Positions 1 through 10,922 of a stretch of DNA of 64,000 bases are shown here, piece after piece. Each line of letters starts with the position of its first letter. Position 1 is the first letter of the stretch. Origin of the DNA: Ostrinia nubilalis (lineage: Eukaryota > Arthropoda > Insecta > Lepidoptera > Crambidae); the NCBI RefSeq assembly GCF_963855985.1, contig NC_087093.1, forward strand, positions 8,129,501 through 8,193,500, given 5' to 3'. The translations under genes and the position numbers were made by a program. Under the pieces are notes generated by a model that saw only the letters and a list, made by a program, of their open reading frames with translations, was not told the DNA's origin and ran no database searches.

Positions 1-567
1 TTACTCTTTATTATCCTCACGTACGTTGTATGGTTCACACTGCGTCCCATATAGTGCCGTAAGTCAGCCTTAAGTACGATGTTACTACTTAAACTGCTAT
101 TATAATGCTATTATACTGCTAATGTACAGCCATAGTGAACTTAAGGCTGTCTAATTTGTGCCCAAACTGGTTCTATAAAAGCATTATAGCAAGCTATACA
201 GCTCGTATACAGCTGATATACACAGCTTGTGGAGTACATGTGAACGACTATTGAACTCTTAAATGGAGTAAAATGCTACTTGGGTAGTAAGTGACAGGAT
301 CTCAGGTACTCAGCCATTAGCTGCTGAGCGCTAAAATGATTGCCTTCATTGGTTTCACTTATTCTGATTACCCGCACGCGACAGTTACTGGTCAATCCAT
401 GATAACGAAACAAAAGAACACTTATCGCATTCGCTTCTCCTCTGCTAATATTGAAATAGGTAAGATTACGTCGAATGTAGAGATAACCAACTATGAACAA
501 CCTAGTTTTAGACCTTGAGGAGCGAAAATCAACTGAACAGTATTATTACTAAAAAGCTTCACATTAC
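1..567. other. Presumed intron and flank of the SVOP-like gene
   Basis: No coding exon could be matched to the SVOP-like protein here, although that gene must continue leftward on the minus strand because its C-terminal half is missing. The open frames in 276-518 show no recognisable domain and no splice-signal support. I see nothing else definable in this stretch. Confidence 0.4.
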
Positions 568-2743
568 CTGTTCTAACGTTTCTAACGCCTTGTCAGGTTG
601 TCCACTCGCCACGTGGAATCTCGCAGATTCAGGCAGCCACTGCAATTAATTCGTAAAATTAAAAACATTCATTACATAATCAATAATGGATGATATCATA
701 AAGGCCGCTACCAATCGGTCACTATGGAAAACATTGAGGGAGACCTATGTCATAAGGCTGTTTTGAGACAAATAAATACTTTTTATTTCTAAATCATGAT
801 GATGATGAATGAATATTGCATAATCGGGTGCAGTGTCTAGTAAATACTTACAGGGCATATGAGAGCAAATATGAGCAGCGGAATGGTAGACAGGGCAAGT
901 AGCCAATGAACTCCTAGAGTGGGCATCACCACCAGAGCCAGGGCCACCTCCAAGCAAGCTCCGAGGGCCCAAAAACACTGAAAAAAATACCCAAAAAATA
1001 GGGTGAGTTAAAAGGTATTGTTGATTGTTGATATAAGAAAGTAACTCTTGTCAACTTATTTGTTAGATTTCATTCCTAAACACAGATAGGCCAGCAATAT
1101 CCGAAAAATAAAGGGTGAATGAAATATTGTTGCTCATTATTTACTTAAGTATGCACTTAATTCGAAAAGTTTATACCCAAGTAGAAGATGAGTATGCTCC
1201 AGCTCTCAATTCAGAAACCGGGGTTACATTTTTAAGATATTGAGCAAATAGAACATGAGTATTTGACTTAAATATAATACTTACATCCAACAGTACCACA
1301 CATTTTGCTCTTTGTTTAGTTGGTAAAAATTCTGCATAGAGAGTGACTCTGAAATTGAGAAAGTTTTTGTAGACTAAAGAAATAGTTTAATTACAGTAAA
1401 AAAAGTAGCCTACATACTTGAAACAAAATTAAATCTTTCAGTTTCTAATATTATACAATTTAAGTAGGTACATAATGTAGTATGTATGAATATTTAGCTT
1501 TAAATTGATTAAGACATGTACCCATTTTATACTCAGTGACAATACAACATGCTATTTGTCATTTGAAATGTTTGCGTCAAATTCTTGAAAACATGTATTT
1601 TCATTAAATGCTTAATTAATTGGCAATTATTTGAAGTAATATCATTGATCACTTAACATTGCATGTTCGTTATTGCTACTAATTCATAATTTTATTGATG
1701 TTTGTAAGAATAGAAGGTTGTTTTTACTGGTATTTAGCTCAATTGACCTAGTTAGTATTGATATAGTATATCCTATTAGGTTTTATAAGCTCCCAGTGCA
1801 TTAATTATAATGTTTTTTTTATTATGTAACTAACACATAACATTTTATATAAATAATAACTAAATTCTACTTACGATTGTGGTACACAGCCAATTGCAAA
1901 TCCGACTAGTCCTCTTAGAAACAACAGCCACAGAAAATTTGGTGCAATAGCACTCAATAAACCATAGTAAAACAGCAAAACTCCACACATGCTGAGAGCC
2001 TGTAAAATATGATATAAATTATATTTTATTACTATAAATAAAAAAAAATATCTTAGGTTGAAATTAAGCAAACAAATTAATATGCATCAATGTACGAAAT
2101 ATAAATAATAAGAAATAAAATAAAACTAACAGTCTTTCTTCCATAGCGGTCACTGATGTTGCCCCAAAATGTTGAACTTAACATCATTCCCATGAAGACT
2201 ACTGTTGTTGTTAAAGCTTGTTGATACCTAAAATTAATTAAAATAAAAAAAATAATTAAAAAAAAAAAACTTACAACACCAAGAGATCAAGGGAATAAAC
2301 GTAAATATCTAACTGAAATGAACATACTTGCTAATATTCCATTCACAATGCAGAGCTGGAGATAATATGCTTAATATTGTCATTTCCATGGAATCTGCCA
2401 TCCAGCATAAACCCGTGCATAGAGACAACTTCACTTGAAACCAACCAAAACCCAGGGCGTTCACTGCTTGTGTCACGGTGAATGTATCTGAAAATAGTAG
2501 TAATTCACCACATAATATTATGTACACTGAAAAAGGAACTTAATTACATTGTGTTTTAGTGTATTGTTCATCTGTTTACCAAGTAATAAATATATTCGTA
2601 AGTAAACATTGAAAAACCTTACCGTCAGGGACAACAGACACTGATGCCATTTCTATTTCCTGAGGAGGTGGCATAGGTGGTGCGGGAGCCCGTGGCACCA
2701 CCGCACTATCATCTAAGTCCTGATATCCTTTTGCTCGCCGCAT
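568..2743 (-). CDS. SVOP: SVOP-type MFS transporter, 5' seven coding exons (3' end off window)
   Basis: Member of the major facilitator superfamily, synaptic vesicle 2-related (SVOP) family: a multi-pass membrane transporter of vesicle membranes with unknown substrate. Coding exons on the minus strand, in order: 2623-2743 (ATG at 2743), 2328-2487, 2131-2227, 1875-1999, 1285-1348, 852-977 and 568-639. All are bounded by GT/AG and keep one open frame of 255 codons. Family signatures in order are the N-terminal block [19 protein letters not shown], then [16 protein letters not shown], then [12 protein letters not shown] (the MFS loop 2-3 signature GxxxDRxGR), [26 protein letters not shown] and WLPESARF. 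The first 40 residues are proline-rich and cytosolic, as in the family. The vertebrate protein is about 550 residues, so roughly half is present here and the remainder should lie left of position 1. The assignment is recognition of conserved blocks, not an alignment; family membership is very likely, exact orthology less so. Confidence 0.9.
682..762 (+). mobile_element. RTE-type LINE 3' fragment in SVOP-like intron
   Basis: A short degenerate copy of the LINE C-terminal coding tail. It reads approximately [21 protein letters not shown], with the internal VAGKRWTQ part lost. It sits in the intron between the exons 568-639 and 852-977. Related longer fragments occur at 3784, 12230, 32610, 37910 and 55041. 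Confidence 0.6.
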
Positions 2744-3772
2744 TTTAGAAACTTAACAAAGTTTCTCTGACGTGGAATACCGTAACGAAGTAACGGGAGC
2801 TTGTTTTTCTATAATTTCGATTTTCTATTTATTATCCGGGAACTTTCTTGTTGAACACATTAAGGTATCTAAGCGGAACACATATCATTATTTTGAATGG
2901 TCCTAAATAAACATTTTAGTTAATTTAAAAACAAAACGAGCCGACAAATTCCGTTCATCATTGTAAATAAAAAACTTTCTCATTTGACAGTAGTGCTGTC
3001 AGTCATTCGATTGACATCGATACTAAGTTTGAATCGATTGTTATTTACTAGCATCGAATTCTACATTCACACCAAGAAAGTCACGAAGTTTTGAGAGTGA
3101 AATAATAATTTTCGGTCTTTGCTGTCGTAACTCGTAGTGTTCAGCGTTTCTTACCTACATAATTTTGTTTTTACGCTTTAGCGATTAGGTATTGAACCTA
3201 CAAACAAACGCGATGAAGGAAAGTTTAAAATTAATAATAGCTTTGACATCATTATAGTAAAAAAAAAAACATTTTTAGATAGAATCACTCTTTAGTACCT
3301 ACATGACAAAAATCTACTCGAAGTGTACCTAGTGAGAGTGTGTGAGAACTTTTATAAAACCAGTAATATTGGTTCTACTTCACATGCTTTTTCTGTTTTC
3401 GTTAACTTGTCTCCTTTTTTGTGTTAACTATTATCATGTTTTATTTGTATGCATAACCATACTAACGAATATAACATTTTGATAGGTAGTTAAAAAGTAC
3501 ATGGCAAATTATTAATAAAGTTCAAAATTGTTCTTCCTAGATTATTAATCGATTAAACAATTGACGATTGTGACGTGTTTGATTCTTACAGCCAACACTA
3601 TTAATTGACGTACGTCATTTTACTGACGTACCACAGATTAATTAACGTATTTTTTTAAAATATCATCACATTAATAATTTCACGGCTTTGGGTACAAGCT
3701 TTTTTAAGCCAATCAAGTTTTCAGTCTTCTATGATCTGAGATCAAGTTAAATAACTCAATGAAATAAATTAT
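2744..3772. other. 5' flank of the SVOP-like gene
   Basis: AT-rich upstream region. It should contain the promoter and non-coding leader of the minus-strand transporter gene, but no TATA box or initiator is convincing. No long open frame and no recognised repeat was seen. Confidence 0.35.
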
Positions 3773-3783
3773 TCAATCAAATT

Positions 3784-3936
3784 CGTTCGTTTCAGCCGAT
3801 AGACGTCCACTGCTGGACAAAGGCCTCCCCCAAGGCTTTACACAAAGACCGGTCCTGCGCCGCTCGCATCCAGGCACCTCCCCCGACCTTCACCAGATCG
3901 TCGGTCCACCTAGTGGGAGGCCTGCCCACGCTACGA
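3784..3936 (-). mobile_element. 5'-truncated RTE-type LINE copy with 11-bp TSD
   Basis: On the minus strand this encodes the LINE C-terminal peptide (GRPPTRWTDDLVKV, then ALGEAFVQQW-like residues) followed by a (GAAC)n-like tail. It is flanked by the direct repeat TCAATCAAATT at 3773-3783 and 3937-3947, the expected target-site duplication. Only about 150 bp of the 3' end was inserted. Confidence 0.85.
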
Positions 3937-4769
3937 TCAATCAAATTATTAGTTTATTTTTTAATCGGTTTTATACATGAATATTATGTATTCGTCCTTA
4001 ATTAGAATACCTACTTATAGCCTGACCAGGAACATAAAAACCCTGGCATAGAGGCGCGTCAATTGCATTTGATAGTGCAACACTGAGTACAGTCGTACCT
4101 GTGTTAAATTAATAGGCTAACTTTATGTATCAGGATTCAGGATTACGGGCTAATTTGATATTTTCATAAATTAACGAAAAAATATTATTATAGGTAACCT
4201 GATTTAAATAAATTAAATGAAACCATCAATCGAGCTAGTAGATTTATTTTATTATTCATCAATAATCAAATTCAGAACTTGAATATTCAACTGCAATGTC
4301 TGCTCATGAAGGCTTCAAACTCGGTACTTCTTTCCCAATCCTATAAAATTCAACACTTAGAAAGTGACAAAATTTTGAAAATAGGTAGTTGAAACAAACC
4401 ACAGCTAATTTTCATAGTGGACTGTACTATACGATAAACATGTCAGTCAATTTGACAACCTTTGTCGGAAACATTATTCAATGAAAATATTGTCCAAACC
4501 CTTAGCAGAGTTTCTCATAATCATTTTTCACATTTTATCAAATGCTTATTAGAGGTTTATAAAACGTTTGATAAAAATTGTTATTCATAATCGTCATTTA
4601 GCGCTAAAATCCTCTTATAACTGTGTGATAAGTTATCGAGAGCTCGGGCCTTGTTTAAAGCTCTAATAAACCTATTTTAACCTAACTTTTATAAATGTCA
4701 TTTCATATGAATGTCACTTCGTTGGTTTATTTATTCAAAATATCCTTGCTGTGATCCTTGCTTGTGAAA

Positions 4770-6129
4770 ATGAATGCTATAAATGCAATTGTGCATTTAG
4801 CCAATAATGCCGACCCAGCGCGACGTAGAAAGCTCTACCGCCAACGAAGCAACCCATTCGATTTGCGGGACCTAAATTTTAAAATAAAATATAGGTTCAA
4901 TAAGGACACAGTGCGCACCATCATAGATTTGGTGGAAGATGATCTGGTTCAGAGCGCTAGAGGTGGTGGCACGTGTCCTGAACTGCAAGTTTTAGTGGCC
5001 ATAAGATGTTGGGGACGTCGTGAGGTAAGCACAAAAAAGTGTTTTATTTTATCCCTTTGTCGTGGCTGCTATAATTATTTTCATACATTTTCAGGTACAA
5101 GATGATGCTGGTGACCTCCATGGCCTAAGTCAGCCGACAGTGAGCCGGATATGCGCCAGAGTCGCGCATGCAATCGCGAATAAGGCAAATTCCTTCATCA
5201 AAATGCCTATCACTATAGGAGAGCAGGAAAGAATTAGTGCCAAATTTAGAGCAATTAAAAATTTTCCTGGGGTGATAGGAGCCATAGATTGCACCCACAT
5301 TAAAATTAAAAAAACCGGAGGTGACATGGCCCAGTACTATATTAATAGAAAAGGCTATTATTCCCTGAATGTTCAGGTAAAATATATTTTGATTTTATAC
5401 AGTTTACAACAGAGAAAGATTTGTTTTAATAATGTCTATAATTTTTACTTTGTATGATCTAAATTTTAGCAACATTCAACACTATATTATTGGATGGATT
5501 ACCTACAGGATACTGTTTTTTTTATTTTAGGTTGTCTGTGATGCTGACCTCAAAATAATGGATATAGTGGCTAGATGGCGAGGCAGTACACATGACAGTC
5601 GAATTTTTATGGAGAGCAATATAAAACAACGATTTGAGGATAGGCAGTTTAGAGGACGCCTTATTGGCGATTCGGGCTACCCTCTTCTGCCATATCTATT
5701 TACACCTATTTTAAGGCCTAGTCGTCCAGAAGAAGAAGCATACAATAATGCTCACATCTCAACTAGGAACACTGTTGAAAGGTGTTTTGGGGTGTGGAAG
5801 CAGCGGTTCCAATGCCTACTCCATGGCTTACCAGTAAGCCTCCAAAATGGAAAAGCTGTGATCATAGCATTGGCTGTATTACATAATATAGCCATTGATA
5901 TGAATGACACATTGTTAGGTAAATGTTATCAATTTGACTGTACATAAGGAATACAAATCTTTATGACAAAATGTTGACAAATTCATAATATTTTTCAGAA
6001 CAACATATGGAGCAGGTCCCTGTAACTCCGCAACTTTCGACGGAGAACAGTGTTCACGACAACCGACCTTCATTGTTGAGGCGTAGGTCGCAGTTGATAC
6101 TACAAAATTTTATAAATCAACATTTTTGA
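4770..6129 (+). CDS. Harbinger (HARBI1-like) DDE transposase, 4 exons, 351 aa
   Basis: Nuclease that excises and inserts the surrounding Harbinger element. Exons are 4770-5024, 5095-5376, 5531-5918 and 5999-6129, all with GT/AG borders, joining to one 351-codon frame ending TGA at 6127-6129. I start at the ATG at 4770; an upstream TTG continues the frame but is not a normal start. The N-terminal part has the helix-turn-helix-like segment GLSQPTVSRI at about residues 95-104. The catalytic triad is visible as the D of GAIDCTHIKI (about 150), the D of LIGDSGYPLL (about 226) and the E of TRNTVERCFG (about 262), giving a DD35E spacing. The segment YYINRKGYYSLNVQ is also family-typical. The length matches HARBI1 relatives (about 350). 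No in-frame stop or frameshift was found. It converges with the Myb/SANT-like gene on the opposite strand. Confidence 0.92.
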
Positions 6130-6371
6130 ATGGTACTAAAATACATTTTGATAAATTCCAACGATTTACTTTTATGTAATGTCATTTGAGTTCATGAAAA
6201 TGTTGTATTTTAATTTTTCAGATACTGTTCCTGGCATCTTAATGAAAATAAAAAGAATATTTGATTGAAAAATACCTGTATTTCAATTTTCAGTCCAATT
6301 TGTTACTATCACAAAAACAAAACCTGTAGTTCTCTTTAAAAAAGCAATTATTCTGCAAAAATTCAAAACAA

Positions 6372-6664
6372 ATTACTTTATATCACTAATTTAAGTACAA
6401 TTAGTTTCAACAAACTTACTTATTAAAAATCACAGTTCAATTCTTTAAAACAAAGAAATTGCTTAAGTATAAACGTTTCTATTCGGAGGTTATCAACCTT
6501 CTACATTTAAAACAAAATAACCATAATTTACACTATTATTATAAAGGCGAATGTTTGTGACTAGGCATATGTGTATTTACTTTATATCACTAATTTAAGT
6601 ACAATTATTAAACTTACTTACTAAAAATCACAGTTCAATTCTTATAAACAAATAAATTGCTAAA
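6372..6664. repeat. Direct duplication of about 90 bp in Harbinger spacer
   Basis: The blocks 6372-6465 and 6575-6664 share the order ACTTTATATCACTAATTTAA, then AAAAATCACAGTTCAATTCT, then an AATTGCT-type end. They differ by a few small gaps. The second block lies within the Helitron-like fragment, so the duplication arose with or after that insertion. Confidence 0.75.
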
Positions 6665-6784
6665 ACAGATAGATTATATAGTCTCGAATAACATATAGGC
6701 TTCTTTTTATCCTGGAAAAATGCACAGATCCTGTAGGTTACAGAAATAGTAGTCTACGCAGGCGGAGTCGTGGGCAACAGCTAG
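6538..6784 (+). mobile_element. Helitron-like MINE fragment inside the Harbinger
   Basis: Starts with TATTATAAAGGCGAATGTTTG-like sequence and ends with ...GGCGGAGTCGTGGGCAACAG plus CTAG at 6781-6784, followed by T. These are typical ends of short Lepidopteran Helitron-like units. The middle is not normal: about 90 bp (6575-6664) is a direct duplicate of the Harbinger sequence at 6372-6465, replacing the central part of the unit. It lies between the two convergent genes and interrupts neither. Confidence 0.6.
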
Positions 6785-6983
6785 TTAATAGTAATCTCAA
6801 ACTCTTATTAAGTTATGACTAGTAAACATATTCATAGCCGTCTAAATATATTGCAGAAACACAATCAAAATGCGGATTGGAACTGCATAAAATACAAATT
6901 AAAAACAAACAGAAGTAAGGGAGGAACTAACTTATTATTTAGAATCTGTTAGTACTTGAAAAACTTTAACATCAAAAGACTTA

Positions 6984-7993
6984 TTATTCTTTATTAATGT
7001 GAGTGTAATATTTAAGTTTTTCCTGTAATAATTGATGCTCAAGATCCAAGTTTCTCCCTTTCTTCCGTTCGTTTTCCATTTGAACTTCATGCAGTTCAAT
7101 CCGGCATTTTGATTCTGTTTCTGCAATTTCGGAAATCCTAACTTTGCTTAAATCAATTAAGCCTTCTTTGTTTAACAGTTTCCTTTTTTTTTTGATTGCT
7201 GGTGCTTTAAAATTAGGTTTTGCTTTATTTTCTTTTGCCTCTACTTTTTTATTTTCTTTATCTTCCAATATGCCTCTAGTAGTACAAGCATGTGTATCTT
7301 CTATTTCTTCATCAAGTACCACCAATTCATATTGGATTTCTTCATTATTTATCAATTCCTGATCTTGCGTATTTTGAGTTGATTCCTCCTCTTGAATGTT
7401 AATTAATTCACTTTTATTTGAGTCCGAGTCAAATCTGTTAACATCGACTACAAATTCATTGGGCAACCAAGATGCTATATCATCAGCCCTATCGTCAGGC
7501 ACTGATAATGGTGGACCACCGCCAGTTTTAATTTGAGCCTGCCTAGCAATGGTCTTGTCTTTCTTCGCACTGATTTTTATGAGGCTCCATTGCGATTTTA
7601 ACTGGGTAATGGAGCGGTTCATACCAGCGCACATTGAATTAAACCTGAAAAAGAAATGACAGGATTTTGAATTACAGGTAAAGGCAAAATTTTATATTGA
7701 AGGCAGAAATCAAAAGATGTACCAACGTTGTTTGTAAATCAGCCCAAGCCGCAACCTTCCGTTTATTCGTGTTAGTGTCTGTATTTTTATTTTCGATTGC
7801 ATTTACTCTTTCTTTCACCAACTCTTTCAGCAAATACTGAAAAGCAAACACTAGGCGTCAAACATAAATAAAACCATGCTACAAAAATTAGTAGGCACTT
7901 TATCAGGCTAAAAATAAGTACTACCTTATCTTCCTCCAACCAGTTTTCTGATCGTTGCCTTTTAGGCGGTCTGTTCTCCTTCGTCATGGACAT
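6984..7993 (-). CDS. Harbinger second protein, Myb/SANT-like DNA-binding, 279 aa
   Basis: Accessory protein of PIF/Harbinger elements. In known members it binds element ends and brings the transposase into the nucleus. Minus-strand exons are 7925-7993 (ATG at 7993), 7727-7836 and 6984-7644, together 280 codons including the stop. The N-terminal third is a Myb/SANT-like domain: basic start KENRPPKRQRSENWLEEDK, then LLKELVKERV, then AAWADLQTTF joined to NSMCAGMNRSITQLKSQW and ending LIKISAKK. The middle is acidic (about residues 110-160). A lysine-rich stretch (KKKRKLLNKE) follows, and the C-terminus looks like a coiled coil (ELHEVQMENERKK to LEHQLLQEKLK). The donor of exon 2 is GTTGGT. Using the neighbouring GTACAT instead would give an immediate stop, so GTTGGT is preferred. 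Both Harbinger proteins being open is notable. Confidence 0.85.
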
Positions 7994-8712
7994 AATTAGT
8001 ATCCGATGTAACTAGCCGGGTCGTCGTAAGAGCTTATTGCAGAGTACAGGGTAAGAGGTACAGAATCCAGAACATACAATCCCAAGTTTTATAAAAGTTT
8101 GATAAAACTTGGGAGTTGATCGAAAAAACCGAAAACTTTATTAAATTTTCGTGCCAAATGTCAATGTCAGTAAGTAAAACGTCACAGCTGCCAATTTTTT
8201 GTTTTTTTTTTCTGCGATTTGTCTATGATTTTACATGGTCCATCAAGTTAAATCACCAAAAAAGCTGTTTTCGTTCATTCTTTTTGTATAGTCTGTGGAA
8301 AGAAAATATTAAACTCTGTTTTAGCTATCAAAGGTTTATAAACGATTATGAATAACGTTTTTTATCAGAGGTTTATAAGAGTGTTTTAAGCCTATCAAAC
8401 GTTTTAGCTAATGTAGGTTTTAAACCTATATTAGCATTTTATTATGAATAAGACCGTTAGTATTTCTCTTCGACAAATACTTTAACACATTGTGAACCAC
8501 TTTTCTTTCACGACTATAAAAATATTTTAGCAATTTAATTCATAAAACCAATTGCGCACATTTAAAATAAAGTTTGTTTACACTTTGACAGCAATAGACT
8601 GACATGCAAGGTGACATGTCAATGAAGTTTTCAGTTACTGTTGCCATTAAAAGAAATTAGTACCATTAGTTTTCCGCAACATGGCGAGGGTTTTTATGTT
8701 CCTGGTCAGGCT

Positions 8713-8850
8713 TTACAACAAGGCATTGAAAATGGCGTTACCTAGGTACATACCGCAAATAATGAGGCGCGTAGGCAGATAATCCACTTAAAAATAAACT
8801 TTATTAGAACAAATTGAAATAATTAATTAGAGGTAAAGGTTGCCTGTGGA
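8713..8850. other. Short spacer between two transposons
   Basis: Sequence between the right end of the 745-bp-class element and the target duplication of the P-like element. Nothing recognisable was seen. Confidence 0.4.
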
Positions 8851-8857
8851 GTTATAC

Positions 8858-9388
8858 CAGGCCTGTTCATCTCCGCGAGTTTACAACGAAAACAAAACAC
8901 GCACGATTGCCCCCTACAAGAGTAGGTACTATTCGACAAGGCCTCACATACGAGCGAACATTGACTCACGCACGCGTATTCTTGTGTATGATGGAAAAAA
9001 ATAAAGAAAATGGTGTACTAAATACTGTGCAGTATTTAACTGCCTAAATAATAATAAAAACACAGAATGTACTTTTTTAAGTTGCTTCAAGACACTGAGA
9101 GGTAAATAAGTAGTTAATATTATTCATGATAATTCATGCTAAATCATGTTATTTCCTCCGCCATTTTCTGCAGATTGGCACCTCACGTCACATCATTTTA
9201 CCGAAGTCAGCCCTATAGCTTCGGTGCAGTACCGATCACTGACGTTTGTCAACAAAACTTCTGACAAACTTGCTTGACTCTTGAGACAAGCTAAATTACA
9301 CCATATTGTTAATGACATTGAGCATACATTTTTTTAAATACCTTCGCGAAGTAAAACTTCTGTACGTAGTACTTATTATTATTCTGTG
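8858..9388 (+). mobile_element. Non-autonomous THAP-remnant element, copy 1, 7-bp TSD
   Basis: A 531-bp element beginning CAGGCCTGTTCATCTCCGCG and ending in a CTGTG. It is flanked by the perfect direct repeat GTTATAC at 8851-8857 and 9389-9395. About 160 bp in, the plus strand reads TKYCAVFNCLNNNKNTEC, which resembles the start of a THAP zinc finger (C-x4-C). The following FFKLxxDTER-like segment is in a shifted frame and stops at a GTAAAT donor-like site. THAP domains plus 7-8-bp duplications suggest the P-element superfamily, but the ends lack clear inverted repeats beyond CA/TG. Two reverse-oriented copies lie at 38234 and 38881. Confidence 0.7.
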
Positions 9389-9711
9389 GTTATACTAACA
9401 AGCCTGTAGAAGAATAAGGCGACGTGGGCGAGTTGCTACTTGCTTATTTTTTGATAGAATTCTGCTCTGAACGGTCAAAGGTTAAACACGAGCCAGTGTC
9501 TATTGGGGGTGTTATTAGAGGACCCTTAGCTAAATTAGTTACGAAGGCTTGTCGAAAAAGTCCTTGAAGTGTCCGCTGTAGAGTTTCATATCGAAGTAAT
9601 ATACGGGAGCCAGGTTTCTATTTATCTTAAGTTGTGTAAAGGATCAACGTAAGTTTTACTAATTAGAAGTGTTTATTGATCGCCAAAGACATTAATTAGG
9701 TTTAAATCTAT

Positions 9712-10026
9712 TTCTATAAAAGCGAAAGGTCACTGATTGACTGACATCACGAAATCTCAGAAACTACAAGTGCTAAGAGTCTTAAATTTTGCATGGCGGT
9801 TCCTTTTAGAACATAGGTGCTCACTAAGAACGGATTTTACGAAACTCCACCCTTAAGGGTAAGGGTACCTTTACCTGGTAGTGGCAGAATTGTTGCCACC
9901 ATATTTTGAACCTTATTGAGAAAACATAAGGTACAAAACTAACGAAAAATATTTTTCTCTATACCAGTTAAAGGGTTAAGGGGATAAAACGGGATCCACG
10001 CGCACTGAGTCGCGTGCGGCCGCTAG
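9712..10026 (+). mobile_element. Helitron-like short unit ending in CTAG
   Basis: Begins TCTATAAAAGCGAAAGGTCAC with a short CTGA-rich stretch and ends with a GC hairpin (CACGCG at 9997-10002 pairing with CGCGTG at 10011-10016), then CGGCCG and CTAG at 10023-10026 followed by T. A hairpin just before a CTRR end is the Helitron 3' signature. No coding sequence, so non-autonomous. Extent at the 5' end is approximate. Confidence 0.65.
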
Positions 10027-10739
10027 TAATTTATAGGTATGTATTTGTAGATAATATTTAAATTAAAATATTTTTATAGAGTATCACATTCAGCCTCAGC
10101 TTTGATTAGCCATCATCGATAAAGATGATGAAAAATAAATGTAACAAAGGACATTGTCAGAAACCGCCTAAAAACCACCCAAAAACATTAACCCATCATA
10201 ATTATTTTCTATTTTTTTTAATACATTAAGCACCCATTCATTCTAATGGACACTTAAGCATTGAAAAATTAAATAAATAAGTCTTTTAACGTTTATTCTA
10301 TAATACTATTACAACTTCCGGACGTTTTGGTGCGTGGCATGGTCTAAAACCTATCAAGTTCCATAATTTTTGCCGATAAAATCTGTACGAGGCATTACCG
10401 TACTTTATTGATGGGAGTCCATGTATAGTGATGTTCCTGCGGCCATCATAGACAATAAAATATCGATTTTGAAAATAAAATAAATCGATTAAACTGCTTT
10501 GAAGACTAGATTTGCTATAAAAGCTAACTATATATTGACACTATTACAAGAAGCTATCTAAAGTGTCCAACTGGTCGAAGGTCGTAAATAAAATAAAAAT
10601 AATTAGGACCATAAACTGATATTCATGGTATCATAACTGTAAAAGTGTCAGAATCCGATGTTGAATCCAATGCCAGTTGAAGTGAGAGAAACATATATCA
10701 ACCTAGTATAGTTGCCAGTCTCTCATAATCTATGCCAAT

Positions 10740-10922
10740 GAGGGTTTTCGCGATTGAAAAATCCGCCAGATGGCAATACGTAGACGTGAGGTCCAAATGC
10801 TGCATGATTGGTTATTTTTAATATGACATTGACAGATATGTCAAAATCCACCAATCATGCAGCATTTGGACCTCGCGTCTACGTATTGCCATCTCGCGGA
10901 TTTTTCAATCGCGAAAATCCTC
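10740..10922. mobile_element. Fold-back MITE with 73-bp arms, left-arm copy
   Basis: The left arm 10740-10812 (starting GAGGGTTTTCGCGATTGAAA) and right arm 10850-10922 are near-perfect reverse complements around a 37-bp AT-rich loop. The copy in the other 4-kb repeat is at 34074-34258. The palindrome extends a few bases outside (AAT/ATT), so the target duplication is ambiguous. Confidence 0.85.

Larger units (their letters stand above)
4505..8456. mobile_element. PIF/Harbinger transposon, apparently complete, TTA target duplication
   Basis: A 3,952-bp insertion flanked by TTA at 4502-4504 and 8457-8459, the 3-bp TWA duplication expected for PIF/Harbinger. The empty target exists at 53979-53981. 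The outer ends are only loosely inverted (GCAGAGTTTCTCATAAT versus CGGTCTTATTCATAAT). Strong subterminal inverted blocks follow, containing AAACGTTTGATA and TTATTCATAATCGT (4571-4600 versus 8350-8400). It carries both genes typical of the superfamily: a DDE transposase on plus (4770-6129) and a Myb/SANT-like protein on minus (6984-7993), convergently arranged. Both are open across their predicted splice junctions, so recent activity is plausible. Confidence 0.9.
4019..8712. mobile_element. 745-bp-class TIR DNA transposon, interrupted by a Harbinger element
   Basis: The terminal inverted repeats begin AGCCTGACCAGGAACATAAA and run about 26 bp. The left end is at 4019 and the right end at 8712. 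Subtracting the internal Harbinger insertion leaves about 740 bp, matching the uninterrupted copy at 53490-54234. There is no coding sequence of its own, so it is a non-autonomous element. The target duplication is unclear: a TTA or TA next to the ends is possible but not provable by eye. The superfamily is therefore left open. Confidence 0.85.

Noticed and set aside
745..978. Open frame on minus overlapping an SVOP-like exon
   Set aside because: It is an alternative frame across exon 852-977 and its intron; the spliced frame matches the transporter.
5130..5327. Minus-strand open frame inside the transposase
   Set aside because: Shadow of the plus-strand transposase exon.
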